Assembly: GCA_963971575.1 (NCBI GenBank)
Contig: OZ020611.1
Span: forward strand, 223,130,260-223,194,259
DNA: 64,000 nucleotides
Reading direction: 5' to 3'
Source: Liopterus haemorrhoidalis
Taxonomy: Eukaryota > Arthropoda > Insecta > Coleoptera > Dytiscidae
Numbering within the stretch: the first letter of the stretch is position 1; each line of letters begins with the position of its first letter. The notes under the pieces are model-generated. The model did not search any database and was not told where the DNA came from. It saw only the letters and a list, made by a program, of their open reading frames with translations. Below, in pieces: positions 44,668 through 55,907 of the stretch. The position numbers were made by a program, and so were the translations under genes.

Positions 44668-45721
44668 TATACAACTCTTTGACACACATTAGAAAAAATA
44701 CTGAGGTTTAAAAAAAAAAACATCCCGAGATAAATATAAACAATTGTTTACTAAAACAATTATGTCTTAAACAATTAAATTAAAAAAATAATATATTTTT
44801 TTTTAATTTTGAATGGCATATCAAATTAAACCTCTTAATGCGTGGAACAACAAGCCAATTTTTTGAAAATCAATTATTTTTATGTGATTTTTACTAGAAC
44901 ATGTACTACGTCAATAAACTTTTGTCCCCCACCCTCTCTCCCAGAAGGGTTCAACAGGAATTTTTGATTAGATTAGTTTTTCGAAAAATGTCGATTTTTG
45001 TGCCGTCTATAAAACAATTATTTTTTAAAAATATATTGTGTGGAATCACAATAAATCTCTTAGGATGTAGATTAAGGAACGAAACGTAGTTTTTTTGTTA
45101 TTATTTTTTTTTGTCAAGATTTTAGCCAAAAATTTGATAAAAAAGTTCTTGTCCTGCCCCCTTTTACCCAAAGGGACTAAACTAAAAATTTGAAAAAATT
45201 TTAGGTAATGTACATTGATCTGAGCCAGAAATATACGAGAGGAATTTTTGACCAGATTGCGTTTTTGAAAAATATTGCAGTTTTTGTGTTTGACAAAATT
45301 AATTATTTTTTAATTCATGGTTAAATTATGGCTAGTAATGTTATGGATTTTTGTATTTATGGCTAAGATAGTGTGTGTCTTCTTATGAAATTAAAAATAT
45401 AATTAAAACATTTGAGACCGAGTTTTGAACACCAACACATTGATAATAGAACAAATATTCATAGACATCCAGTATTATGTTGGCTTCTTACATTTATTAA
45501 ATACCGACAAAATCCTGAAATGTATGAAAATTCACATCATTTATTTATTTATTTATTTTAGTCAAATGGCCAAACAATATGAAAGTGATCTCTACTGGGC
45601 ATTTGACGCATTGATACTGTTAACAGAGCCGTAGCAATGTTTTTGGCGTCCTTGCAAATAAAGTAAATTAAATTAACTTAAGACAGCGCCTAATCACCTT
45701 ACCTCCACTTCCAAAATACAA

Positions 45722-45873
45722 GTTAGTGATGAGCAAAAAAAAGGTCCTCACCTCTCAAATACAAGTGATGAGCAAAAAAAAGGTCCTCACCTCTCAAATA
45801 CAAGTGATGAGCAAAAAAAAAAGGTCCTCACCTCTCAAATACAAGTGATGAGCAAAAAAAAGGTCCTCACCTA
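45722..45873. repeat. minisatellite AAGTGATGAGCAAAAAAAAGG, four units
   Basis: Four units of about 39-42 bp: 'caagtgatgagcaaaaaaaa', 'ggtcctcacctctcaaata'. Same core, inverted, as the arrays inside the hAT MITEs at 18498, 40436, 41854 and 63316. Confidence 0.95.
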
Positions 45874-46120
45874 AGATAGTGTTTTGTCATTAAGATGGGT
45901 AGCTGGCTTCGCTCGGCTTCTTCTAACCAAACCCTTACTAACCTAACCTAACCTAAGATAGTGTTTTGACATTAAACTAGAAGATGGGTAGCTCGCTTCT
46001 TCTAACCAAACCCTTACTAACCTAACCTAACCTAAAATAGTGTTTTGTCATTAAACTAGAAGATGGGTAGCTCTCTCCGCTCGGTTTTAGACTTTTACTA
46101 ACTAAACCTAGCCTAATTAC
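45874..46120. repeat. tandem repeats with telomere-like CCTAA runs
   Basis: Three units of about 85-95 bp share 'agtgttttg', 'cattaa', 'agatgggtagct' and 'cttctaaccaaacccttact', followed in two units by 'aacctaacctaacctaa'. The runs are the insect telomere motif TTAGG inverted, but only three units long. Confidence 0.85.
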
Positions 46121-46409
46121 CTTGTTTTTAGATGCATAGTACTTTATTTTCCCCCATATTAGCCCAATAAAAATGCACATCATTGTGTATGAATTTATAA
46201 AAATTATTTGCGTGCAATTGCCCATAACCTGTCTTATTAAACCTTAAAAATTAAAATTTTATTTTTTTTATTATATAAGTTTTCTTATTATATAACTTTC
46301 TCTATTTATATTCAAAAACTATGTCACTTTATTTACTATCTCAATAATAAATTACAATGTAAACTAAAATTTCTTTCATTATTAATTCCCACCGAAATAA
46401 TTCAACAAT
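46121..46409. other. AT-rich spacer
   Basis: No feature seen. Confidence 0.4.
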
Positions 46410-46410
46410 C

Positions 46411-46565
46411 AATTTTCGATAAACGTGCCATTCGATAAATTGAGCATTCGATAAAATAGCTTTCGATAAACTTGATTTCGATAAATTTGCTTTCGATAAA
46501 TTTGAATTCGATAAATTGATTTTCGATAAATTTGCTTTCGATAAATTGATTTTCGATAAACTTGC
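46411..46565. repeat. TTCGATAAA minisatellite
   Basis: About ten units of 13-17 bp, alternating 'ttcgataaatttgc', 'ttcgataaattgat' and 'ttcgataaacttg'. ORFs here reading FIESK/FIENQ repeats are artefacts. Confidence 0.95.
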
Positions 46566-46573
46566 CGGTTACC

Positions 46574-46622
46574 CCCTGGCAAATACCCCAATGCCAGGCG
46601 TTGGGGTATTTGCTAGCCCAGG
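46574..46622. repeat. perfect-stem hairpin
   Basis: GCAAATACCCCAA and its inverse TTGGGGTATTTGC are separated by about 9 nt (tgccaggcg), with an outer CTGG / CCAG extension. It lies directly after the TTCGATAAA array. Confidence 0.8.
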
Positions 46623-47690
46623 AAATTGGTGTTCTAAACAGTCGTTTCAAAAAATTTCTGGGATGAATAGATCTTTAGGCGCTGTTTTTGAAATCATATT
46701 TTCAACTTAACTTCGAAAAACGTAAAAAAGTGTTATTTTTTTACAAATATCTCCGTTCCAATGTAAAATAATTTACGACTAGCAGAACTTGAACATAAAA
46801 TTATAAATTTTTAATTATGCAGGTATCTATGGTAACAAATACTTTTAAATGTAAATTTACAGTCTGACAATAAATTGTAGTTGTAAAATAATATTTTGAC
46901 CGGTCCGAGTAAAAACAATTGTCTTTTTGTCTATCCGTGGTAAGATTTGGGTTGATAATCACTGATGTAGAGGATTACCTAAAACGAGAAGAACCGACAA
47001 ACATCAGTATACAGGCAGTAGCAAAAATAAAGTCGCTGGGGTGTGTCAAAACCCCACTGGCCCAGTTACGGGTGAATAATAACCACGAACCACGTGTGAA
47101 AAATTTTCAGATCAAAATTTAATAAAAACAAATGCCATCAATTTAGGTGAAGCAATAAACAAAAGATATGATATTGTTTATAACTGTCAATTATCTGGCA
47201 TCGTAGCGTAGACTAGACATTGGACAAATGAGCTTATATTTCAGTGTTTCGTGCTAAGAGCTGAGCTCGGAGCTGAACTCGGGCCTCATTTTTAATCATG
47301 AATGCATTTGTATTTATCACAGGGCTGTCGTAAGCACGTAGATACATTTTTGTTATTTATTTGTTATTTCGATTTGTGCTTCACACGATTTATAAATGTT
47401 GAAGGTTTGGGAATATGATGTATGGGAAGACGTGAAGGAATGTTGAAACTAGGTGTCGGTAAAGTGAATTGTATGTTAATGAGAAATTCTTAGGTAATTC
47501 ATGTTTCATTAGTAATTTGGACTTGAAAACAGAAAGTTATTTTTTTTTTTTTTTCAGAATATATCTAGAAAAAATATATATTATAAATACAGTCAAAGCT
47601 CTTTATTCGCTTTAATCTATCCAATTTTATCTTCACGATTCTTAATTCAGAAACATTTAACACTCTTTATTTTAATTATTGGTTTACATA
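46623..47690. other. unassigned DNA
   Basis: No gene or repeat mate recognised. Confidence 0.4.
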
Positions 47691-47749
47691 AAAAGATTAA
47701 TTGCTCCACTCGGTTTTACTAACCTGATACTTTCCTAACCTAAAATAAC

Positions 47750-48170
47750 GTTTTGTCATTAAACAAGAAAGTAGACAGCTCGCTCCACTCGCATTCTACT
47801 AACCTAACCGAGCCTAGCGCTGCGATAGACGTCAAATTTACGTTGATTTATGGGGAAATCTAACCTAAAATTGTAAGTTATAAAAGTGAAAAATAATCAA
47901 AACTGTGTAAAAAACTAACAATTTCCTTAACTAATATAAATTATTATTATCTAGGAAAGATATCTACAAAATATTCATTAAAATAATGCAAATTGAGTGT
48001 GAGCTCGCTCCGCTCCATTCGCATTCTTTAACTTAACCGAACCTAGCGCTGCCACAGACGTCAAATTTACGCTGATTTATGGAGAAATCTAACCTAAAAC
48101 TGCAAGTTATAAAAGTAAAAAATAATGAAAACTGTGTAAAAACTAACAATTTCCATAATTTATTATTATC
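47750..48170. repeat. two direct repeats of about 170 bp with CTAACC motifs
   Basis: 47756-47940 and 47998-48165 share 'agctcgctcc', 'cctagcgctgc', 'agacgtcaaatttacg', 'aaatctaacctaaaa', 'aagttataaaagt' and 'ctaacaatttcc' at a distance of about 240 bp. They resemble the array at 45874-46120. Confidence 0.85.
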
Positions 48171-48230
48171 TAAGAAAGATGTCTCTACAAAAAGTTCCTG
48201 AAAATAATGCAACTTGATTGTGTGTATATA

Positions 48231-48913
48231 CGAGGTCTGTTCAAAAATTATCGCGATTTTTGTGTTTTTTCAAAAATTATTTATTTATTCATGAATATCT
48301 ATTTTGTCCCCTTCAAAGTAATCCCCACCAGATATTATACACTTGTGCCAACGTTTTTTCCAATCTTCGAAGCACTTGAAAAAATCATTTTTTGTGATCT
48401 TGTTCAGCTCCTCCTTCGATGCCGTCTTTATCTCCTCACTCGTAGCGTAGCGTGGTCCTTTTATGGGCCTCTTCAGTTTCAGGAACAAGAAAAAGTCACA
48501 GGAAGCCAGATCTGGGGAATATGGTGGCTGCGGCATTATTAGTGTGTTGTTTTTGGCCAAAAATTCGCGCACAAGAAACGATGATACAGATTTGCAAAGC
48601 GAAGATACAGATTTGCAAGCAACAGATTTGATGAGCAACAGATGATACAGATTTGCAAGCAACGATTATACAGATTTGCAGAGCAAAATTTGATACAGAT
48701 TCTTTGATCCATTTTTTGGTATAGGCAAAAATCGAAGACGAGCCAAAACACGTGCAAACAAAGCAACTGTCAAAAATTAACATTCAAAATGGCCGAACTT
48801 GTCGGCATAAGTGAGAGACATAAGTACCAACATAACGCCACAAAAAAATCGAAAATCGAATATACGTAACCCACGGAAATTCAAAATTCGCGATACTTTT
48901 TGAACAGACCTCG
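48231..48913 (-). mobile_element. mariner deletion derivative with an internal minisatellite
   Basis: Ends CGAGGTCTGTTCAAAAATTA and the inverse of CGAGGTCTGTTCAAAAAGTA, flanked by TA (48229-48230, 48914-48915). The minus strand encodes only the transposase C-terminus (48285-48560): EFLAKNNTLIMPQPPYSPDL, then SCDFFLF with the third Asp, to DYFEGDKIDI. The region that should hold the rest is replaced by 48580-48710, about six units of 'gatacagatttgcaa'. Confidence 0.93.
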
Positions 48914-48915
48914 TA

Positions 48916-49928
48916 TATGACTTAGTAGCCTAATCTTAATTATAATAAATATTAATTCATATTTATTTACCTGCTGGACTGCATACACAGTTATCAAAGT
49001 TTCTTCCTCCCGTAGGAAACATTCGTTTAAATTATAAGCCAGTTCATTAGACTGCTATCGTAACGTTTTCCATTTTTTGCTTATCTTATTTTCAATAAAC
49101 AAAATAATTATTTAAAATACAAATATTGTCTATTTCAAAGTAGAAAAAAGTAGATAGCGCTGCGAACCGAGTACGATTTACACTGATCAAATTCAGTATA
49201 GCGGGAAATTTAAAATAAGTTACAACTAGGGCATGGGCATAGCAACTGGGTTAGCAAGTGATTTTTTTTTAAATATAAAAAAGGTTTATAAGATATTGAA
49301 ATAAACAAGGTAGATAATACACTTACGTTATTTATACGACATAAATTCAGTTTAATGGGAAATATGAAAAAGTTAAAAAAATATTAATTTTAAAAATTAT
49401 GTACTATATATAAAAAGAGAGATTTGGCTAAAAGAGTTTAAACAAAGCAATAAAACAAACAATATATCTACAGAGCTAAAGTTTCTTATTTAAATAATTA
49501 TTGTAAATAAAAATTAAAAATATATGTATATATGAAGGTCTAAAAATTATATCAATAACTTCTTCTTTGGGTACAATCAACTGGACTGTCTTTTGGCCTC
49601 ACATTAGTCCTCTATCTTGATCTGTTAACTGTCAAGTGTCAAAAAATATTTATATGTATGTCAGATAACCTAAAAAATATATAACTGCGTAAAAACAAAT
49701 TACATTGAGAATTTTCTTCATAAAATCTACGCCAAGAATATAAATAAAAGTCTAAATATGTAAATAATAACAAAATATATGAAAAAAATTAAATAATATA
49801 AATAATATATATTTCCAATGTACGACACTGAACATCTGTCAACTTGGACTAAAAACAATATTTTAACAGTGTAATAGGGATGACGATCTGAACCAATCCG
49901 AAGCAAGGACAAACACCTCTTATCTTCT
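48916..49928. other. unassigned AT-rich DNA
   Basis: No gene or repeat mate recognised. Confidence 0.4.
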
Positions 49929-50733
49929 TACCCAGCAAACATTTAACTAACGGCCGAATGCCGGCAAACTGCTTTTACTGCTGGCACCAAAAGTAAGTGC
50001 AACGCCAGTATTAATAATGTACTTCACATTTGTATTTCGCATTCCGCCTATATGAAGTACTTTACCAGCATTTTATAAGCACTCCTTATTTGTATTAATC
50101 CAAGCAAACATTTTTATACTTTTTACTTAAAACTAAACTTTTTTTGAATGTAATAATTTGAAAAGTCTGATTGTTCTTAGTCATAAAACGCCCTAACGGC
50201 CAGTACCCCCTCGAGGGCCAGTACAAGTTGATACGTGTTGGTGGACAGTTTGTCAAGATGTTTATTTGAATAGTTACTGTTTTGTGAAAATTATACAGTT
50301 TGTTATTGTGATTTGTGTGTGTTTTGTTAGATTTAAGGACGTAGTTTACACAAACTATTTCATGTTAAATTGTTTAATTTTTAGTTTAGTTCAATCATAA
50401 TTTTTTTCATGTAATAAAATTTTCAATTATTAATAAATCTGTTACAAGATTATAAATATGTCATTTAAAAAATATAATTTGTCATATTTCATTTTGAATA
50501 GTGACATCTTAAATATTTTGTAAATATAATACCAACCTAAAATAATACAAACTTAATCCAAAACTGTAAAGCTTTTTTTACAATATAACCAAGTTTCTAA
50601 AAGTCAGTAATACACTATAAAAATCACCAAAATAACCAGATCTAGTTTGTTCTTACAAAAGTGAACAGCTTATAGCATTAATGCTTATAAAATTTGATTA
50701 TTGAATTTATTTTAACAAGTATGATTTCTTTAG

Positions 50734-50866
50734 GTTGGCACTCTTCAAGTCAGGGGGGAAAGATGTGGTAGATAATACAAGACGAATATTGGCGAAAATT
50801 ATTAGTCACCCCTTATCTTTAGGATGCAGTTGGTTTGGCCGAAGAGGCAGAAAACCATTTTCTTAA
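50734..50866 (+). pseudogene. DUF4806-like terminal exon
   Basis: After an acceptor-like 'atttctttag' at about 50733 the frame reads LALFKSGGKDVVDNTRRILA, then KIISHPLSLGCSWFGRRGRK and PFS before a stop at 50864-50866. Arg-Arg-x-Leu followed by a YSW/CSW-x-GR-x-G-x-x-F ending resembles the C-terminus of DUF4806 proteins, which occur in many insects with unknown function. Only this last exon is seen; no upstream exon is read inside the element. It may be captured host sequence or part of the element's own gene. Confidence 0.6.
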
Positions 50867-50994
50867 AATTCTTCATTAAATTAATAAATTAAATAAACTA
50901 ATTCCTGTTATTCCTGAAATTATATTTATTTAATATTTATAAATAAATCAATAAATTATAACTGTTAATACAATTTACAATCGGTCAGTTTTAC

Positions 50995-51145
50995 CATCGT
51001 TGAATAAATTTATTTAACAACTTAAGTTAACAATATCGCATCATTCTATTGACAGCAATGTTAATTTCTTCATTAATAGTTTAAAACCGATGCGATATTG
51101 TCAACTTTATTTGTTAAATAAATTTATTCAGCGATGGTGAAAATG
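50995..51145. mobile_element. small foldback MITE
   Basis: TTTTACCATCGTTGAATAAA and the inverse of TTTATTCAGCGATGGTGAAAA form arms of about 60 bp each, containing 'acaatatcgcatc' and 'gatgcgatattg', around a 30-bp spacer. Confidence 0.85.
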
Positions 51146-51316
51146 GCCAAAAGAGTATTTATTTTGCGCCTAACCATTAATTTATTTTAATACTGGGTAA
51201 GTACACATATGTTACATTTGAAACACTAGAGAGTGGGTATAATATAAGCACTGGTCCGTCAGAAATAAATATTGCAACTAATGCGATTATTTTTTAATGC
51301 AACTATGCCAGCAACT

Positions 51317-51600
51317 GATACATCAATACAGCTAACGGCCACGGGGACACCGGGGTACTGGCCCAGTGCAAAATGCTAGCACTGGCCTAGTGCGAAATGC
51401 CAGCACTGGCCCAGTGCGAAATGCCAGCACTGGCCCATTACTTTCAATGCATTTTACCGTTGCTGGGCCAGCAACTGATACATCAATGGGCCAGCTAAGG
51501 GCCAGGGACACCGGGGTACTGGCCCAGTACGAAATGCCAGCACTGGCCCATTACTTTCAATGCCGGGGAGTATGTGCTTTACCAGTACTGGCCCGTATAA
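51317..51600. repeat. GC-rich tandem repeats AGCACTGGCCCAGTGCGAAATGCC
   Basis: Three to four units of about 24 bp at 51358-51440, with part of the larger block ('cagcaactgatacatcaat', 'acaccggggtactggcccag') repeated at 51470-51560. The unit contains the palindromic GCACTGGCCCAGTGC. Confidence 0.9.
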
Positions 51601-51849
51601 AAATATTTGCTGGGTACACACATTTTTCTACTTTGAAATAGACCATAGTTTGTTCTTACAAAAGTGAACTGCTTATACCAAAGAATTATTATTTTATTTA
51701 TTATAATCCTTTAAATATTTTTTCTGTTTTATTTACCAATATTCCCATTTGAGCCGCTTCATCTTTTTTTTATTATTTATAAATAAGCCACTGTCTCACT
51801 TATGTGACATGAACTAATTCGATAATTAGAAATTATTTTTTCTTAAATA

Positions 51850-52553
51850 CGGGGGTTGCTTTTTATAATTCGGGATTTGAGATCAAAAACAATTATTTAT
51901 CATCAAAAGTGGCTTTATTGTTTTTCAAAATATTCTCCATGAAGATCAATACACTTTTGCATGCGTTTGAACCAGTTTTCGAAGCACCTTTTCCACTCCA
52001 ATTGAGGTTTTTTTCAATGCGATTGTCAAATTATGTGGGATCCAACGCGAACAAATCTTTCAACCAAAATGTTCATGCAATAGTGAATGTATGCTGGTCC
52101 CACTAATGCCCAAGGCTACCTCAGTCTCATAATAAGTCACATGACGATCTTGCTGTATCAGTTCACGCATAGCATCAATGTTTTCCGGAACAACAAGCGA
52201 TTTTAGACGTCCTTCAGGAAATTCGTTCTTAAGTGATCTACAGCCACGATTGTAGTCAGCAAACCATCGATAAACAGTAGTTATTGATAGTGCTTCATCG
52301 CCAAAAATCGAATTAAGTTCTTCGATGCACTGAAGTTGTAAAACATAATCGCTCGTAAATGTTCACGATTTAATTCCCTTTTTAGCCGAGATGATTTTTT
52401 TCAAGTTACTGTAAACAACACAAATAGAGCTCGTACGTCAAAAAGTTCTGAATACATATACTGTTAAAAATATTATACTTTACGATAGAAGCGTCAGTTT
52501 CCAGATGTCAGCACTAGTTTAGCGCAATCCCGAAGTATAAGAGACAGCCCTCG
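51850..52553 (-). mobile_element. mariner deletion derivative
   Basis: Ends CGGGGGTTGCTTTTTATAAT and the inverse of CGAGGGCTGTCTCTTATACT, flanked by TA (51848-51849, 52554-52555). The minus strand has the N-terminal helix-turn-helix part (52020-52340), with YRWFADYNRGCRSLKNEFPE, then VTYYETEVALGISGTSIHSL and LHEHF, joined to a few C-terminal codons and 3' UTR. All three catalytic Asp are absent. Confidence 0.88.
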
Positions 52554-52555
52554 TA

Positions 52556-53357
52556 AATATATGCTCACTGTTCGTTGTTTGTTTTAACCCAATTCCTGCA
52601 AAAAAAAAAACTATGACATCACTCAGAAAGTTTCTTTATAAATCTCAGCAGTTCCATATAGATGTTCTAAGAGCACCGACGGCTTACCAACCTAATAAAC
52701 TTTCTGGAAAATAGGGTAAGGAAAAGGTTATTTTATCACGTTAAAATATTTTTTAATTAATGAAGATCTGTTGCCAGATTTTCACTTAAAATATTTAAAA
52801 ATAAAAATGCGTTATTTAAATTTCAGTTTATTTTTATTTTGTTATTCCAAATATATTCTATATATACAACGAAATTTACAAAAAATTAACAAAATAAATA
52901 AAATGTTTTCATTTACAACACGTCAATATCATATACTCTATCACTATATCAAGTGTCCAACAATAACTGGACACTCTCATGCTTCATTCGTACGTTTAAT
53001 GCGTGCAAATAATAACCCTGACTTTGTGGACACAATATTTTGTACAAGTCTTTGCAAGTCACTCCTGGCTCTCTTAGCAAATATTAATTCGTTTTTAAAA
53101 GTCTTTTACCACCAATTCACTGTTGAGAAATTGAAATTTGTTTATTCCTCTTTTAAAAGAGTTACATTTATCAATTGTTGGATTTAATTTGTTTGAAATT
53201 GCATTTTTATGGAAATGAAGAAACGATTGTGGAAAATTAAAAGAAAATACAACTTCTGAAGAAGAAAAAATACATCCATAATTACAACTAAGAGAACTGT
53301 TTATTAATTTATATTTTGAATTTAAATATTTATTTCAATATTTTCTTTCGCAAATTA
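52556..53357 (+). other. unassigned stretch with a 138-codon ORF
   Basis: The ORF at 52771-53187 is the longest here that is not explained by a repeat. Its translation is rich in Lys, Ile, Phe and Tyr, as expected of AT-rich DNA, and I recognise no domain. I consider it probably non-coding. Confidence 0.3.
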
Positions 53358-53484
53358 AGGATCGGTTTCTGAAAGCTTAGCCGAGTTTAATCTTTTGCTT
53401 AAACTCGGGTACAATATCACAATCCCATAAGTAACCATAGCAACCATTTGGTTCTAGTTAACTAAGCTTTCAGACACCGGTCCT
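53358..53484. mobile_element. small MITE
   Basis: AGGATCGGTTTCTGAAAGCT and CTAAGCTTTCAGACACCGGT are inverted, with additional GAGTTTAA/TTAAACTC pairing inside. About 127 bp, no coding capacity. Confidence 0.8.
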
Positions 53485-53934
53485 ATATGTGTTTTATCCC
53501 CTGTGTGACACCCAGTTTTTTTTTTAGAGATGGTCCAACAATCGCTTATGATGATGATGATGATTGTATGCGTGTCTATACGTACAGGTACGAACACGTA
53601 GAAATATTGTTATTTGCGCCGACCGGCGAGATTAAATATCCCTTTACTTTCACACATGGATACGTAGAAAGCTTGACAGTACTTGCCGGCGCATGCAATA
53701 TACGCTGATAAGTAATCAGGAATTTTTCAAATATTATATACCAGCTTACAAGAGGATAGCAGTCTTTTTTTTTTTGGTAATTTCTGGATTTTTTAAGTTT
53801 AATTTGTAGCAAACCATTTATATTTATATAGATATTAATAAAAAATCTTTGATTTAGCGAATTACCGACATTTACAATTACTTATCGGTTGAATATTTCT
53901 TTTTTTTATTTTTGGACTTAGCTACTAAGGCCAT

Positions 53935-54055
53935 TATCCAGTAGATGCTTTTTATTTTGGAAAAAGCCATGCCATAACCGGGATTCAAACCCGAGCCCTC
54001 ATGGCCTAGAAGTCAGTGCATCGCTACACTAACCACTACGCCATGGTGACCGGAT
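53935..54055 (-). mobile_element. tRNA-derived SINE head
   Basis: On the minus strand, A box TGGCGTAGTGGTTAGTGTAG (about 54024-54043) and B box GGGTTTGAATCCC (53980-53992). There is no matching acceptor stem, so it is SINE-type rather than a tRNA gene. Confidence 0.65.
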
Positions 54056-55907
54056 GTCGAATAAATTTGAATATTTTGTTATGGATTTGTTTTATAATAT
54101 CTAGTCGGCAGAAGTAGCAAATTTTAGTGAGTATATAACACCTTCAAGCTGGTAAAGAAATATTAATTCAGTAAATTTACAGGCTAACTAATAAATTTAT
54201 TATTATTATTATTATTATAACCATTGCTACTGTGTGTATAGCTTAAACTGGCTGCTTGCGCAGTAGCGAGAAAATAAAAAACAGAAGGGGCGTCGTTAGC
54301 ATTCGTGTAGCAGTCGTGCGGTTACAGAAAAATGAATTTTCACAGCAAATTGGGACGCGCTTGTACATTAAAAAATCACTAATTTTTTTTTTCGACTGTA
54401 CTCGGATGATACAACTTATGTCACTCATTTATAATACTGTCGCACTCTTCGCAGTACAGTGTCCCACCGGCCAGCTTAAGATAGCCCGACAATAGAAACA
54501 ATCTTTCTACATGAACACTAATCGGCATCCAAAAGCCCCGACAGCAGGAGCTTATAGGCGCTGGTACAATCTTTCTACGTGTTTGTATCCTAACTAACGA
54601 ACATGCATGAATAAATATGCTTGATAGACAGTGGTCTACATGGGCGAAAATATTAATTTCTTATAAATACTCTCAATAAATTTACTGTCTGAGGCATGGA
54701 GGGGTGAAAATTTTATACCTTGCCAAGGATGCCAAAAACTCTTATCGAGTTGAGTCCACAACTATCAACTCCACAGATAGATGTGGACGTATTAACAAGA
54801 ACAAACATAAACGAGCAACATAGAGCATAAACAAACATAGCCATTGTTTGTCGATACTTTAAGCACAAACTGTTTGTTTGAGCTCGTGTGCTTTCAACAA
54901 ATTTGGCCGGGGAATTCTGTGGCAGATCTGATGAAACATCATCGTCCAATTTTTGTTTCGTTGGTATATTCGTTGAAGTTCGTTATTGTTTATTTATATT
55001 CGTTCGTTAAGTGTATACCCAGCTTTTCCCATTTCGCAAAGAAATAAATTTATAGAACTGAAAATAAAACACTCTAATTGCTCTATTGATACACTATTCG
55101 CGACTGAAACTAACGTTGGCGGCGCTGCGTACAACAGCTGATGGCGGACAAGAAGCGTATATGTCAGAAGTTTTTTCTTAATATTTATCTGTTCAAACAA
55201 TATTTCGGCAAAAAAGCACTGTATTTAAGTTACTATATTTTAAAATAGTTCTTAATTCACATAAACTGCAACACAACACGCTACAAATATTATCCAAATA
55301 TACGCTTCTGTTTAATTTAGCCAGTCACCACCAGATGTCTCAGTGTTATTTGCAGTCGCGAATAATTGACTCTATTAATGATAGTATATATTTGTTCAGT
55401 TTTGTAAACTCTTTGTATTCTGATGATGGCCTCATAAGCCGAAATACGTATTAATAAATTAAAATATTTTGAAACATTACCGAGTGTTTTATTTTGAGTT
55501 TCATTTTCAATATGGTTCAACGAGAGCCTACAACTGAATCTATTAATTTTATAATAAATTTATGTCTGTTTGTCTTTGATGGTACACTATTGTACAATAT
55601 TTGAGATTTTATCTCCAAGTTTAAGCAAGTGTTCAAGGAATGATTAACGGTTAAAATGAATATAACACAATCTTCCTAGATGTAAATTTTTTTAACAATT
55701 TTGAAACAATCAGTTTTTAGAACAAACAAATTTCCACATTTCCTTTTTATAGAAACAGTAAACAATGTTTCAAGTTCTCACAGTGTTTCTTTGTAATTTT
55801 GAAGAGTTCCCCCTGAATTCTCAGAGATCCCCCATTTAAAATTCTCAAAGAGTCCACCCTCCTCTAGGGGGTGTAGGTGGTAATCTAACAGAGCCAGGTG
55901 CTGCCTC
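54056..55907. other. opa downstream region
   Basis: It should contain the opa 3' UTR next to 55907. 55380-55470 has 'ctgatgatggcctcataagc' followed by 'cgaaatacgtattaata', reminiscent of 3' ends of some insect retroelements. 55055-55110 is partly the inverse of 55350-55375 plus 55480-55505. No coding region is recognised; short frames at 54256-54500 and 54844-55047 look accidental. Confidence 0.4.

Larger units (their letters stand above)
43649..45540 (+). mobile_element. family T element (diverged), copy F, split by a mariner
   Basis: Starts TTTTAGGATTTTGTAGGTAT, then 'attgtagcaaaacggctat'. The target 'cttatacaactctttgac' is split by the mariner at 43744-44667. The end is 'aaatcctgaaatgtatgaaa' plus TTCACATCA near 45540. 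Two successive 'caggaatttttga' blocks (44955, 45240) show an internal duplication, as in the copy at 1-4375. Confidence 0.82.
49931..51614 (+). mobile_element. TIR element carrying a DUF4806-like exon
   Basis: Ends CCCAGCAAACATTT and AAATATTTGCTGGG are inverted and flanked by TA (49929-49930, 51615-51616). Inside are a short coding exon (50734-50866), a foldback MITE (50995-51145) and GC-rich tandem repeats near the right end (51300-51600). Superfamily not assigned. Confidence 0.75.

Noticed and set aside
45722..45873. CRISPR-like array
   Set aside because: Units are contiguous with no unique spacers, and the genome is eukaryotic.
45920..46035. Interstitial telomere
   Set aside because: Only three CCTAA units per run, regularly placed within a larger repeat unit.
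46574..46622. microRNA precursor
   Set aside because: The stem is too short (about 16 pairs) for a typical animal pre-miRNA and lacks flanking pairing.
46402..46650. ORF with FIESK/FIENQ repeats
   Set aside because: Product of the TTCGATAAA minisatellite.
52771..53187. 138-codon ORF as a gene
   Set aside because: No recognisable domain, AT-driven composition, no splice or conservation evidence available here.
53935..54055. Possible genuine tRNA gene (also 17920-17995 and 37311-37390)
   Set aside because: A and B boxes are good, but I could not pair an acceptor stem and each is embedded in a longer repeat. SINE or transposon promoter is the better reading.
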